23,700 nucleotides of DNA, taken from contig JBGSUL010000040.1 in assembly GCA_041736155.1 (NCBI GenBank), forward strand, positions 1-23,700, in the 5' to 3' direction. A model generated the notes under the pieces. That model saw only the letters and a list, made by a program, of their open reading frames with translations. It had not been told where the DNA came from and did not search any database. Below, in pieces: positions 15,904-23,593 of this stretch. The DNA is from JANPLN01 sp041736155. GTDB lineage: Bacteria; Bdellovibrionota; Bdellovibrionia; Bdellovibrionales; JAGQZY01. Both the position numbers and the translations under genes were made by a program. Each line of letters opens with the position of its first letter. The first letter of the stretch is position 1.

Positions 15904-16851
15904 CTATAAATCAAAAAGAGAGCTGACGGACTCATTGCCGTAAATTCTCTGGATCGCTGCTGCCACAACTGGGGCCATGGACGTCACAACCACTTTTTCG
16001 CACCCCATGGACACTTCATTCAACGGGATCGTGTCGGAAACAATCACCTTTTCTAAACCCGAATCATTGATTCTTTGAATCGCCGGACCAGAAAAAAGCG
16101 CGTGTGTTGCAACAGCAAACACCCTTTTTGCACCATTGTTAAGCAGGCTGTCAACCCCTTGTGTGAGGGTACCTGCGGTATCGATCATATCATCCACAAT
16201 GATCGCCACTTTGTCGCGCACATCACCAATTAAATGGAGTGCTTTCGCAACGTTAGGCCCAGAGCGGCGTTTATCGATAATGGCCATGGAACAGTCGATT
16301 CTTTTCGCAAAGGCACGGGCGCGTTCCACCCCGCCAGCGTCGGGGCTGACCACCACATAATCTTTGCCCATACCGTAGTTGTTTTTCCAGTATTGGGCGA
16401 GGGTGGGGATAGCAAAAAGATGGTCCACCGGGCAGTTAAAAAAGCCTTGGATTTGGGCGGCATGAAGATCCACACATAAAACACGAGAGGCGCCAGCTGT
16501 GGTTAGTAAATCAGCCATACACTTGGCGGTGATGGGAGCACGTGGAGCTACTTTGCGGTCCTGGCGAGCATAGCCGTAATAGGGGATCACCGCGATCACG
16601 TTTTTTGCCGAGGCGCGCTTGAGGGCATCCAAGGTGACAAAAAGCTCCATGTAGTTTTCGTTTACGGGAGGGCAAGTGCTTTGAATGATAAAGACACTGG
16701 ATCCGCGGACGCTCTCTTGGATTTCGACTTGGATTTCCCCATCGGCAAAGCGGGAAATGGCAGAGAGACCTAACTTAACACCAGCGTGTTCGGCCACTTT
16801 TGCGGCGAACGCTTTGTTCGAATTGCAGGAGAAGATGCGCAGGTCTTTCAT
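15904..16851 (-). CDS. prs: ribose-phosphate pyrophosphokinase
   Basis: A 315-aa enzyme making PRPP from ribose-5-phosphate and ATP for nucleotide, His and Trp synthesis. Landmarks are FADGEIQVEI, YGYARQDRKVAPRAPITAK (ATP/Mg region), DLHAAQIQGFF, VSPDAGGVERARAFA and the PRPP-binding loop IVDDMIDTAGT. Length is typical of class I enzymes. The ATG 16851 gives the normal N-terminus (KDLRIFSCNSN), but no good ribosome site is visible upstream, so initiation may be weak or the leader short. First gene of the prs–rplY–pth–ychF run. Confidence 0.97.
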   Translation of the reverse strand: MKDLRIFSCNSNKAFAAKVAEHAGVKLGLSAISRFADGEIQVEIQESVRGSSVFIIQSTCPPVNENYMELFVTLDALKRASAKNVIAVIPYYGYARQDRKVAPRAPITAKCMADLLTTAGASRVLCVDLHAAQIQGFFNCPVDHLFAIPTLAQYWKNNYGMGKDYVVVSPDAGGVERARAFAKRIDCSMAIIDKRRSGPNVAKALHLIGDVRDKVAIIVDDMIDTAGTLTQGVDSLLNNGAKRVFAVATHALFSGPAIQRINDSGLEKVIVSDTIPLNEVSMGCEKVVVTSMAPVVAAAIQRIYGNESVSSLFDL

Positions 16852-17045
16852 GAGTGGAATGGAGTTACCATTGGCCGAGGGGGTTTGTCTAGAAACAGTT
16901 AGAAATTGGCGGGCTTTTTTATGCGAAGTTGAGGTTACGGGCGTGGAAAATTTGCAGAGAGAAACAAAACTCTGTCCATGGCGCTTTGGGCGGCCTAAAT
17001 ACCAGGCAAAAGTAAGCCATTCAAAACAGCTTGGCCATCGGTTAG
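16852..17045. other. gap upstream of prs, no gene seen
   Basis: About 190 nt without a credible coding region. It should contain the prs promoter on the minus strand, but no pair of good -35/-10 hexamers stands out. Confidence 0.5.
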
Positions 17046-17147
17046 ATCACTGACGATGAATTGATTCTTCCGTATAGCGATGCCACTTGCGATATTTACA
17101 CCGATGAAAATGGCAAATGGGTGGTTTCTTATATGTTTGCTTTGTAA
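17046..17147 (+). pseudogene. possible C-terminal remnant of a protein gene
   Basis: Thirty-three sense codons, from just after a TAG (17043–17045) to TAA (17145–17147), read like a protein end: LPYSDATCDIYTDENGKWVV, then SYMFAL. There is no start codon context or ribosome site, and no coding continuation upstream in any frame. The end abuts the stop of the convergent lipoprotein gene. It could be a leftover of a deleted gene or a chance frame. Confidence 0.3.
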
Positions 17148-17822
17148 TTATTCGACGCTGACCGCGGCAATTCTTTGTTGCAGATCTAGATAAATGTTAC
17201 GCAGGCCTGCCTGATCGGCGGGTTGCAAGCATCCATAAAACGACTCTGAATTCTCAAGATTGATGAGAGTTTGCAAAGCTTTTTGTAAACTCTCCTTGTC
17301 ACTTTGCGCTTGATAACACTTCACTAATTTTTCAATGGCCGAGAGCACGGGCTTGGTATCGGGGCAGCGGAGCGTCTGGGTTTTGCGAACTGATTTTCGG
17401 CCAAGAGGTGGGGAAAAAATGGCCGCTCTTTGACCATCACTCAGCGGAATGCAAGTCAGCCCGTCGTGGGAGGTTGGGTTAGTAAAACCCGTAGAGCCCG
17501 AGAAATTCGACGTACGGTTATGTGAGTTTGTGACTGCGGCCAACGCCATGACTGGCGCACAGAGTGCGACAAAAAGAACCACGCCCGCAGAAGCATCCCA
17601 GAGGACTTCGGTGGTGTAGTTTCCGGCGATGTAACTGTACGCCAAAATATTTTTGCCAACCTGTTTTGAAGAATTTTTGATGGTTTCGGCCGTGTCGTCA
17701 GGTTTGGTCAAAGCTTTTTCGCAGCGTAAATCAATCAGAGCTTGTTCCACTTCTTTTTGTTCTGCCTGATGAGAGCAAGAGAGGAGAGAAACACACATAA
17801 ACACCATCATTATTTTTTTCAT
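17148..17822 (-). CDS. lipoprotein with internal hydrophobic segment, unknown
   Basis: A 224-aa protein with a lipoprotein signal (MKKIMMVFMCVSLLSC, lipobox LLSC). The N-terminal part is helical and charged. A hydrophobic stretch (~77–98, SAGVVLFVALCAPVMALAAV) could span or associate with a membrane, which is unusual in a lipoprotein. A Ser/Thr/Asn-rich linker (~99–118) leads to a C-terminal helical domain with four further cysteines (LTC, LRC, KCY, YGC). No strong ribosome site precedes the ATG. No family recognised; genes of this shape are common orphans. Confidence 0.7.
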   Translation of the reverse strand: MKKIMMVFMCVSLLSCSHQAEQKEVEQALIDLRCEKALTKPDDTAETIKNSSKQVGKNILAYSYIAGNYTTEVLWDASAGVVLFVALCAPVMALAAVTNSHNRTSNFSGSTGFTNPTSHDGLTCIPLSDGQRAAIFSPPLGRKSVRKTQTLRCPDTKPVLSAIEKLVKCYQAQSDKESLQKALQTLINLENSESFYGCLQPADQAGLRNIYLDLQQRIAAVSVE

Positions 17823-18032
17823 ATGTTTATTCTAGGAAAGAAATGAAGTAGAGCAACTCTTTTGAGTGGAGAAAGGCTGCTGCTCAGTGGCAAGCGACAA
17901 GTGTTTTACGCTGCGTTGGGAAGTTCGCTAAAGGCTCAATAGTCTTCCGATTTGCGGAAAAATAAGGCTCTCGTGCGCAGAATCAAGATTTTTTGAGGTC
18001 CCAATGCTTGCAGAGTTTGGTAGGTTTTAACC
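17823..18032. other. divergent intergenic region
   Basis: A 210-nt spacer between the divergent lipoprotein and heptad-repeat genes. It holds a small inverted repeat TTCCG-atttg-CGGAA (about 17944–17958) followed by AAATAAGG, but no convincing promoter hexamers on either strand. It must carry both promoters. Confidence 0.4.
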
Positions 18033-18542
18033 ATGGAGCGAGAATTGGCGAATCCCCCAGTCAAATCCAAAGACGTCCCTGTGTTGCAACAGCAACTGGA
18101 ATCCGTACGGCAAGAACTCAAGAGTGATATCACTTCTGTCAGAATTGAGATGAAAGCCGGCTTTCAGGCGATGGATGCACGTTTTCAAGCCGTCGACGCG
18201 CGCTTTGATAAAATGGAGGCACGGTTTAGTACCATCGACGCTCGTTTCGATGCGATCGATGCGAGGTTCAGTACCATGGAAGCGCGTTTTGATACTATCG
18301 ATGCGCGCTTTAAAGAAGTGGACGCTCGATTTACATCTGTCGACGCTCATTTTTTATCTATCGATGCTCGGTTTCAAAGAATGGAAACCATTCTTTTAGA
18401 GATGAAAGCGATGATGGAAGAACAAAATACAAAAATTCTTTATGCTTTAGATGGATATAACTTTCTCTCTGAGAAAATGGATCGATCTGAAAAACGTCTA
18501 GCCAAAGTCGAGCAAAAAGTTTTCGGTGCTGAGCAAAATTAA
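18033..18542 (+). CDS. heptad-repeat coiled-coil protein (xDARF repeats)
   Basis: A 169-aa soluble protein. Residues 47–116 are ten consecutive heptads of the form [MIV]-[DE]-A-[RH]-F-x-x (MDARFQA, VDARFDK, MEARFST, IDARFDA and so on), with helical, charged flanks (VLQQQLESVRQELKSDI before; ILLEMKAMMEEQNTKILYAL after). The Ile/Met/Val and Phe of each heptad give a regular hydrophobic stripe, so an uninterrupted oligomeric coiled coil is expected. No signal peptide or membrane helix. Similar xDARF repeats occur in proteins of unknown role. The ATG is the first possible start after an in-frame TAG (18021). It converges on rdgB with a 4-nt overlap at the stops. Confidence 0.75.
   Translation: MERELANPPVKSKDVPVLQQQLESVRQELKSDITSVRIEMKAGFQAMDARFQAVDARFDKMEARFSTIDARFDAIDARFSTMEARFDTIDARFKEVDARFTSVDAHFLSIDARFQRMETILLEMKAMMEEQNTKILYALDGYNFLSEKMDRSEKRLAKVEQKVFGAEQN
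18171..18380 (+). repeat. 21-bp tandem repeats coding the xDARF heptads
   Basis: Ten units of 21 nt, diverged at third positions. Two neighbouring 42-nt blocks (starting near 18223 and 18265) resemble each other more than other units do, for example GGTT(T/C)AGTACCAT in both, which points to a recent two-unit duplication. Confidence 0.75.
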
Positions 18543-19132
18543 AGGTTGAGCAAAAACTCAGTGAGTTTTTTGCAGGCTTCGGCGCGATGAGAGAGCGTGT
18601 TTTTCACCGCATGGGAGAGTTCGGCAAAGGTTTGTGTCTGCCCTTGGGCGATGAAAACCGGGTCGTATCCAAAACCTGTTGTGCCTTGAGATTTGGTGGC
18701 AATTTGTCCGTGCACTTGGCCAGTGAAAATATGTTCTTCCCGGGTCGGACTGATCAGAACCAAGGAACATTCAAAGTACGCGTTGCGATTGGCGATGGGG
18801 CGAATTTGCATCATCTTTAAAAGTTTAGCCACGTTTTCGCCATCGCTGGCTTTTTCACCGGCGTAACGAGCAGAGTGAACTCCGGGTAAACCATTTAAGC
18901 CTTCTACACAAAGACCCGAATCATCGGCGAGGACCCAGTCCGCGTCATCCACCACGCTTTTTAAAGATTTGGCTTTAATGCGAGCGTTGTCCAAAAACGA
19001 TTGGCCAGTTTCAGGCGGTGAGGAATAAACGGGAAGTTCGTTTTGCGAGTGGAGTTCGCAAGGTGTGCGATTGAGCAAAAGTTTAAACTCGGAGAGTTTA
19101 CCCTTGTTGCCCGTGGCTACCCACAACTTCAT
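18539..19132 (-). CDS. rdgB: XTP/dITP diphosphatase (HAM1/RdgB family)
   Basis: A 197-aa nucleotide-pool cleaner that hydrolyses non-canonical purine triphosphates (ITP, dITP, XTP) to monophosphates. Landmarks are ATGNKGKLSEFKLLL (6–20), the metal/catalytic ADDSGLCVE (~69–77), GVHSARYAG, GTTGFGYDPVF and NTLSHRAEA. Length is standard. Its ATG overlaps the rph stop by 4 nt. The rph–rdgB pairing is common in bacteria. Confidence 0.96.
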   Translation of the reverse strand: MKLWVATGNKGKLSEFKLLLNRTPCELHSQNELPVYSSPPETGQSFLDNARIKAKSLKSVVDDADWVLADDSGLCVEGLNGLPGVHSARYAGEKASDGENVAKLLKMMQIRPIANRNAYFECSLVLISPTREEHIFTGQVHGQIATKSQGTTGFGYDPVFIAQGQTQTFAELSHAVKNTLSHRAEACKKLTEFLLNL

Positions 19133-19869
19133 GGTGTTCCTATCAGAGCGGCATAATTTAATTTGCTGAGAGCGCGTTTTTGCTCTTCAACTAATTTTTG
19201 ACAACCACTCGACGCGAGTTCAATCATCATTTGCAATTGCTGTTGTGTGAACGGTTTCTCTTCCGCAGTGCCTTGGATCTCGATAAAATCGCCAACGGAG
19301 CTCATCACAAAGTTGGCATCGGTTTCAGCAGTGGAATCTTCTTGATAACAAAGATCCAAAAGGGCATCGCCTTTAATGATGCCGACGCTTGTGGCACTGA
19401 CAAAGTGTTTGAGGGGTGCCGGCATTTGCGGCTCTTTGCCTTTAAGATAAGAGAGGGCTTGTACCAGAGCCACAAAACCGCCAGTGATTGCGGCTGTGCG
19501 TGTGCCGCCATCAGCTTGGATGACATCGCAATCGATATTGATTTGGCGCTCGCCCAGTTTGTACATATCCACAGCACTGCGCAGACTGCGTGCTACGAGG
19601 CGTGAGATTTCTTGTGTGCGACCGCTGCTGGCTGCTTTTTCACGGTTCATCCGTTCGTGAGTCGAGCGGGGGAGCATGCCGTACTCGGCGGTGACCCAAC
19701 CTTTATTTTGCCCTTGCAACCATTTGGGAACATTCATTTCCAAGCTGGCTGTGCATAAAACGTGGGTGTTGCCGAGACGAATGAGGGCGCTGCCTTCCGC
19801 ATAGCGGTTGACACCAATTTCAATGGAGAGGGGGCGGAGATCTGAGTTTTTTCTTTGGTCGATACGCAT
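19129..19869 (-). CDS. rph: ribonuclease PH
   Basis: A 246-aa phosphorolytic 3'-5' exoribonuclease that trims tRNA 3' ends. Signatures include GNTHVLCTASLE, GWVTAEYGMLPRSTHERM, GRTQEISRLVARSLRSAVD (phosphate-binding Arg region), DCDVIQADGGTRTAAITGG and QGTAEEKPFTQQQL. I start at ATG 19869, which aligns with the usual first Met. A GTG at 19878 is in frame and overlaps the amidase stop (GTGA), so a 249-aa form is equally possible by translational coupling. No Shine-Dalgarno sequence is clear for either. Confidence 0.96.
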   Translation of the reverse strand: MRIDQRKNSDLRPLSIEIGVNRYAEGSALIRLGNTHVLCTASLEMNVPKWLQGQNKGWVTAEYGMLPRSTHERMNREKAASSGRTQEISRLVARSLRSAVDMYKLGERQINIDCDVIQADGGTRTAAITGGFVALVQALSYLKGKEPQMPAPLKHFVSATSVGIIKGDALLDLCYQEDSTAETDANFVMSSVGDFIEIQGTAEEKPFTQQQLQMMIELASSGCQKLVEEQKRALSKLNYAALIGTP

Positions 19870-19874
19870 GGAGG

Positions 19875-20633
19875 TCACTTTAGTGCTTTGGAGTGGCCCT
19901 TGTCGAGAGTTTCTTTATAGTCTTTGAGCCCTTGATAGATCGCCTGAGCGATTTCTTTTTGATAAGAGGGGGTGTTGAGGCGTTTGGCTTCTTTGTCATT
20001 GGTAATAAAACCGATTTCCACCAGGATGGATGGAATATTTTCCTGGTGAATTACATAAAAAGGGCCTTGCTTAATCGTATCGCGGCGACGTTTGGAAAAA
20101 GGCACATTCCATTGGTCAACGATGTGCCAGCTCAACTCGTAACTTTTAAGGGTGGTCATGGATTTTTGTAAATCTTGGATAATCGCAGGCACATCGCCTT
20201 TGACGCGACGGCGTTTGATGGAATGAACTTGGTTTTCATTATGGGCGAGGAGAGCGATATCTTCGTTGGGTGGTAAATCATTTTGAAAATATATTTCCAT
20301 CCCTTGACTGTGAGAATCGGGGGAGGAATTGGCGTGGATGCTGACAAAGAGTTCGGCATTTTGCGTTTGTGCATTCTTCACACGTTGTTGAAGTTCGACA
20401 AGAGAATTGCCTTCGCGTGTGAGAAACGCTTTGTACATGGGATCTTTGTTGAGAATTTTTTCCAACTCTTGAGAAATGCCGAGCACAATGACAGCTTCGC
20501 GAACGGCACCGCGAGTGGCACCGTTGTCAGTTCCACCGTGACCGGCATCAATGGCGACATTAAGAGCGGAGACGGGAAATGAGCAGAGCAGGGAAAAAAC
20601 TAGAATCGCCAACAACCTGCTCTGAAAAGCCAC
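19875..20633 (-). CDS. N-acetylmuramoyl-L-alanine amidase (Amidase_3)
   Basis: A 252-aa secreted zinc amidase that cuts the stem peptide from peptidoglycan. A signal peptide (to about SAL, 22–24) precedes the catalytic domain. Zinc ligands are His32 (IDAGHGG), Glu46 (REAV) and His100 (FVSIHANSS); the catalytic Glu is Glu206 (LVEIGFITN). Between them, residues ~120–190 form a longer insertion with a likely helix (AIIQDLQKSMTTLKSYELSW), similar in position to the blocking helix of AmiB/AmiC, so activity may need an activator. It lacks an AMIN or LysM domain. The GTG start shares one base with the upstream stop (TAGTG), so it is coupled to the barrel-protein gene. Confidence 0.92.
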   Translation of the reverse strand: MAFQSRLLAILVFSLLCSFPVSALNVAIDAGHGGTDNGATRGAVREAVIVLGISQELEKILNKDPMYKAFLTREGNSLVELQQRVKNAQTQNAELFVSIHANSSPDSHSQGMEIYFQNDLPPNEDIALLAHNENQVHSIKRRRVKGDVPAIIQDLQKSMTTLKSYELSWHIVDQWNVPFSKRRRDTIKQGPFYVIHQENIPSILVEIGFITNDKEAKRLNTPSYQKEIAQAIYQGLKDYKETLDKGHSKALK

Positions 20634-21496
20634 TAGAACATCACTCCGACTTTAAAGGAGATCACATTGGTAGAGACATCGTCTCCTGATGGGAAATAGT
20701 AATAAGACAATTCGAGGGGAATTGAATATCCACCCATACCAAATTCAAATCCGGCACCGAACTCTCCAATGGTGAGGCTGTCGATGGAGTCTTCGTAAAT
20801 GGTGTCTGATGATTTAGAAAGAGGATAGAGAATTGCCAGTCCCCCTACAAAATAGAAGCGTGAAGAACGCCCCTTATACATGCTCCAATGGAGAAGACCA
20901 TCTAATGCGAGATACGTGATGCTGGTTTTAACCGTGGATGGGATGCTGCTGCTCGTGATGGGGTAGCCTTGGCCACTGACCGAAAAGAGTTCGGCGCCGC
21001 CCATTCCACGAAAATAAACTCTATCTAAGAGGGGGTAATCATAAACCCCGCGAACCGCAAAGCTTGTTCCATCCTGCGCGGAAGTTCCATTGGGATATTG
21101 ATTCACATCTTGTTGAGCCATGCCGTAACCAACGAGAACTCCCAGGCGCGTACGGTCGGGGCCTGAAGGCTCTTCGGGCTCGGAGTTTTCGTCTTCAGCC
21201 ACTTCTTGTTGTTTCTTTTTGCTCGCCGATTTAAAGGAGGCGGAAAGACCTTTTTCGGCTTTTCCTTTTTTCAAAAGAGCTATGGCTTTTAGCCCTTTGA
21301 TTTTTTTAATTTGCACTAAGCCGATTTTTTTTCCTTCAGCATTACTAATTAAAAAGTAATCGCCAGTCGTGAACGGCTCATCGGGTTCAAACATCATGTA
21401 GACTTTTTTGTCTTTTACTTTCATGACCTTGGCCGCGTAGGCCGGTAATGAAAAAACAAAAATTAAAAATGAAAATACAAAGATGAGTTTCTTCAT
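20633..21496 (-). CDS. outer-membrane beta-barrel protein with N-terminal SH3-like domain
   Basis: A 287-aa exported protein with a signal peptide ending AYA. Residues ~21–88 (KVMKVKDKKVYMMFEPDE, GDYFLISNAEGKKIGLVQI, IKGLKAIALLKKGKA) look like a small beta, SH3-like domain. A charged Lys/Glu linker (~90–113) follows. The rest alternates aromatic and polar beta strands (RVYFRGMGGAELF, SRFYFVGGLAILY, LELSYYYF) and ends in VGVMF with a C-terminal Phe, as outer-membrane barrels do. About eight strands are likely. AAAGGA lies 6 nt before the ATG. First gene of a chain leading into the amidase; whether barrel and amidase cooperate in envelope remodelling is inference. Confidence 0.78.
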   Translation of the reverse strand: MKKLIFVFSFLIFVFSLPAYAAKVMKVKDKKVYMMFEPDEPFTTGDYFLISNAEGKKIGLVQIKKIKGLKAIALLKKGKAEKGLSASFKSASKKKQQEVAEDENSEPEEPSGPDRTRLGVLVGYGMAQQDVNQYPNGTSAQDGTSFAVRGVYDYPLLDRVYFRGMGGAELFSVSGQGYPITSSSIPSTVKTSITYLALDGLLHWSMYKGRSSRFYFVGGLAILYPLSKSSDTIYEDSIDSLTIGEFGAGFEFGMGGYSIPLELSYYYFPSGDDVSTNVISFKVGVMF

Positions 21497-21585
21497 AAGC
21501 GTCCTTTGCTAAGTCCCTGTGCTCTAAGGATAGAACACACGCTTTATTTTAAAAGACGCTGTGAAAAAGAACTATGAGAATAGTG

Positions 21586-21607
21586 CTGGGCCTCAACTTA
21601 GGCCCAG
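21586..21607 (-). terminator. GC hairpin downstream of ssb
   Basis: CTGGGCCT / AGGCCCAG is a perfect 8-bp stem with a 6-nt loop, 17 nt beyond the ssb stop. No U-run follows on the minus strand, so it may stop transcription weakly or stabilise the mRNA end. Confidence 0.5.
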
Positions 21608-21623
21608 TGAATTTTGACAAAGA

Positions 21624-22049
21624 TTAAAAAGGAATTTCTTCGTGAGATTCGAAGCTTGGTTCCGGTGAGAAATCCGCTGCGGGGCCCGAAGAGTGAGCGC
21701 CGGTGTTCATGCCGCGTTCATTGGGAGCGCCAAGGAATTGCACGGTGCTGGCAGTCACTTCTGTGGTGTAGCGTTTTTGACCTTGTTGATCTTCCCACGA
21801 GCGAGTTTGCAATTTGCCTTCGACATACACTTGGCGACCTTTACCGAGATGCTGACGGCAGACTTCGGCCAATTTGCCCCAGACGACAATGCGATGCCAT
21901 TCCGTGCGTTCTTGTTTTGCTCCATCGCGGTCCACCCAGTTTTCACTGGTCGCGATGTTAAAATTAGCAACACTCTGTCCAGATGAAAGAGTTTTGAGTT
22001 CGGGATCAGCGCCGAGGCGGCCGACCAGGATCACTTTATTAACAGACAT
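21624..22049 (-). CDS. ssb: single-stranded DNA-binding protein
   Basis: A 141-aa SSB. The OB fold occupies ~1–110 (NKVILVGRLGADPELK, SVANFNIATSENW, RTEWHRIVVWGKLAE, GRQVYVEGKLQTR, TTEVTASTVQFL). The tail is short and acidic, ending HEEIPF, the partner-docking tip; it varies from the common DDDIPF. It coats single-stranded DNA in replication and repair and recruits partner enzymes. Shorter than E. coli SSB because the linker is only ~25 residues. GGGGGA precedes the ATG. It stands alone with its own promoter. Confidence 0.97.
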   Translation of the reverse strand: MSVNKVILVGRLGADPELKTLSSGQSVANFNIATSENWVDRDGAKQERTEWHRIVVWGKLAEVCRQHLGKGRQVYVEGKLQTRSWEDQQGQKRYTTEVTASTVQFLGAPNERGMNTGAHSSGPAADFSPEPSFESHEEIPF

Positions 22050-22078
22050 AGTTCCCCCAGAGGTTAAGAGTCGTATAG

Positions 22079-22108
22079 ACCATACAAAGGGCCTGGCCGG
22101 GAAGGCAA
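22079..22108 (-). promoter_or_regulatory. sigma70-type promoter of ssb
   Basis: On the minus strand TTGCCT (22103–22108), an 18-nt spacer and TATGGT (22079–22084) lie about 30 nt before the ssb start. Confidence 0.5.
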
Positions 22109-22128
22109 ATAGTGTTTGTTAAAAAATT

Positions 22129-22163
22129 GGCAAATGCCACGTTGTTTAATGGGCGATTGCCAC
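22129..22163. repeat. short spaced direct repeat GGCNNNTGCCAC
   Basis: GGCAAATGCCAC (22129–22140) and GGCGATTGCCAC (22152–22163) match at 9 of 12 positions and start 23 nt apart. Repeats of this spacing occur at the ends of some IS families, notably IS21-type; that reading is inference. Confidence 0.35.
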
Positions 22164-22657
22164 AAATAAGGGCACCTGTTGTCCGAGATCCGGAGATCTA
22201 CTGATTAATTCGATTTCAGCATAACCGCCACGCTCGCTTCAGGCTGAACACGGACACCTGCGGCCTGAATGAAAGCTGGGACAATTTCGGCTTAGGGTCT
22301 TGGAGGCCGTTGCCTTTGATGCGGAAAGCATTACCGTTGGCTACCTATCGCTGCGAACGTTCGCGCTGAATTTTCCGAGGAAGGAATCAAACACTGTAAT
22401 TTAAGATTTTTAGGTAATAGTTTGAGCGTTAAATGACAGTGATTTTTTGATGAATCAAGATTAGTGACTGGCGCGGAGGTGCTATAGGCTGAAAAAAACC
22501 TTTTAAATTTCCCTGCTTCTCATGGAGCTCAATCAGGGGTTTCTCCTACGTGCCAACCAAATAAATCACAAACAAATGCAGATGTTCCATCTCCCCAATA
22601 TTATCCAATGGCTCTTTGGCAAAGCCAGGCTCCCACCATTTTCTTTGTAAAATAAAA
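22164..22657. other. gene-poor region with remnant-like coding fragments
   Basis: No intact gene. Two overlapping fragments look protein-like but lack starts: on the plus strand 22273–22404 (43 codons, containing VLEAVAFDAESITVGYLSL) and on the minus strand 22205–22291 (28 codons, containing VPAFIQAAGVRVQPEASVAV). At most one can be real. A perfect 12-bp palindrome GCGAACGTTCGC lies at 22353–22364. Composition here is more GC-rich than the AT-rich stretch that follows. A decayed mobile element or gene is the simplest guess; I could not name it. Confidence 0.35.
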
Positions 22658-22714
22658 ATGAAGAGAATCTGTCTTGTTACGACTCATACTCGCGTAAAGT
22701 ACAAGAGATTGATC

Positions 22715-22834
22715 ATGAGGTTTCTGATGCGATTGTTTTGCTTATTTCTAATACTTTTCGTTGGTTTTACTTCTTACCTCATCGAAAGCATTGAACTTTC
22801 TCCGTCATCAATTTCTCCAGAAAATCTCCTATGA
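22715..22834 (+). CDS. possible small membrane peptide (39 aa)
   Basis: Starting at ATG 22715 the peptide has a basic end and one strong hydrophobic helix (FLMRLFCLFLILFVGFTSYL), then a short Ser/Glu-rich tail. In-frame ATGs also exist at 22658 and 22616. Ribosome sites are poor for all. It could be a real small membrane protein or a chance frame in an AT-rich gap. Confidence 0.3.
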   Translation: MRFLMRLFCLFLILFVGFTSYLIESIELSPSSISPENLL

Positions 22835-22919
22835 GCCTAGGTTATTACAAAAACTTCATAAACAATGACTGTTTAGATGCAAATAAACTGAATGTTTTAC
22901 TCTGCAGAAAAAAGAAACT

Positions 22920-22946
22920 TTGAGGAAAATTTGTTTGTGATATGGT
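22920..22946 (+). promoter_or_regulatory. candidate promoter of the secreted orphan
   Basis: An extended -10, TGA-TATGGT (22938–22946), lies about 48 nt before the start codon; TTGAGG at 22920–22925 is a weak -35 with a short 15-nt spacer. Confidence 0.4.
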
Positions 22947-22993
22947 CCGCTGAGTTATGAGGCAAACGGAATTTTTAGTCTAGGAGATCTTAA

Positions 22994-23548
22994 ATGCGCT
23001 TACTACATTTCTATCTTGTCGTTGTGATCGGGTTTTCTTCAATATCAGTCTTTGCTGTGGATTTGTCTGTCTTTCAACTGACAGAGCTGCAAAAAAAACT
23101 GATTCTCTCTTGGGAAGAGGAAGATCGTTTTGACGAGCCCACTCTTTTGAAATTTGCCAAAAATTTTCACGACTATAACACTCGACCCCCAGTCTATATT
23201 CCCCCCCATAATCCGGAAGAGCTACAGCAAGTTATTGAATGGGCCGACGGACGAGCCTTTGCATTTTTTGCCAAGTTCACTATCTATAAATTTGATTCTG
23301 AACGTTATGAAAACGATTGTCCTAATCTCGCCCTCTTTAATTTTGGCCTCGCGACAGCAACTACATATCTCAAGCGAGATGTGTTTGAAACCTCTTTCCA
23401 TACTCTAAATTTACTGGCCTATCTTCGCAACCAATCACCAGAAAAATTTTCTCAAGTTTATTTTGAGTTGGCAAAGCAAAAAGGTTTTGACTCTTATTTG
23501 AGTACCACTGCGCCTGTCGCAAGTATCGCATCCAGTGATGCGTATTAG
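22994..23548 (+). CDS. secreted protein of unknown function
   Basis: A 184-aa protein with a signal peptide (hydrophobic run ending SVFAV, ~22). The mature part is mostly helical and rich in Phe, Tyr and Leu (FAKNFHDYNTRPPVYIPPHN, then AFAFFAKFTIYKF), with a single Cys (NDCPN). AGGAGA lies 7 nt before the ATG, a strong site. No family recognised. It stands between a gene-poor stretch and an IS3-type remnant, so it may belong to an accessory island. Confidence 0.72.
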   Translation: MRLLHFYLVVVIGFSSISVFAVDLSVFQLTELQKKLILSWEEEDRFDEPTLLKFAKNFHDYNTRPPVYIPPHNPEELQQVIEWADGRAFAFFAKFTIYKFDSERYENDCPNLALFNFGLATATTYLKRDVFETSFHTLNLLAYLRNQSPEKFSQVYFELAKQKGFDSYLSTTAPVASIASSDAY

Positions 23549-23593
23549 GATTTAGAGGATGGACTGCGGGCGTTTAGTGGGAGTCGAACCGGC

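Noticed and set aside
18171..18380. Regular repeats that could suggest a CRISPR array.
   Set aside because: The repeats are contiguous 21-nt units without spacers and code for in-frame heptads of a protein.
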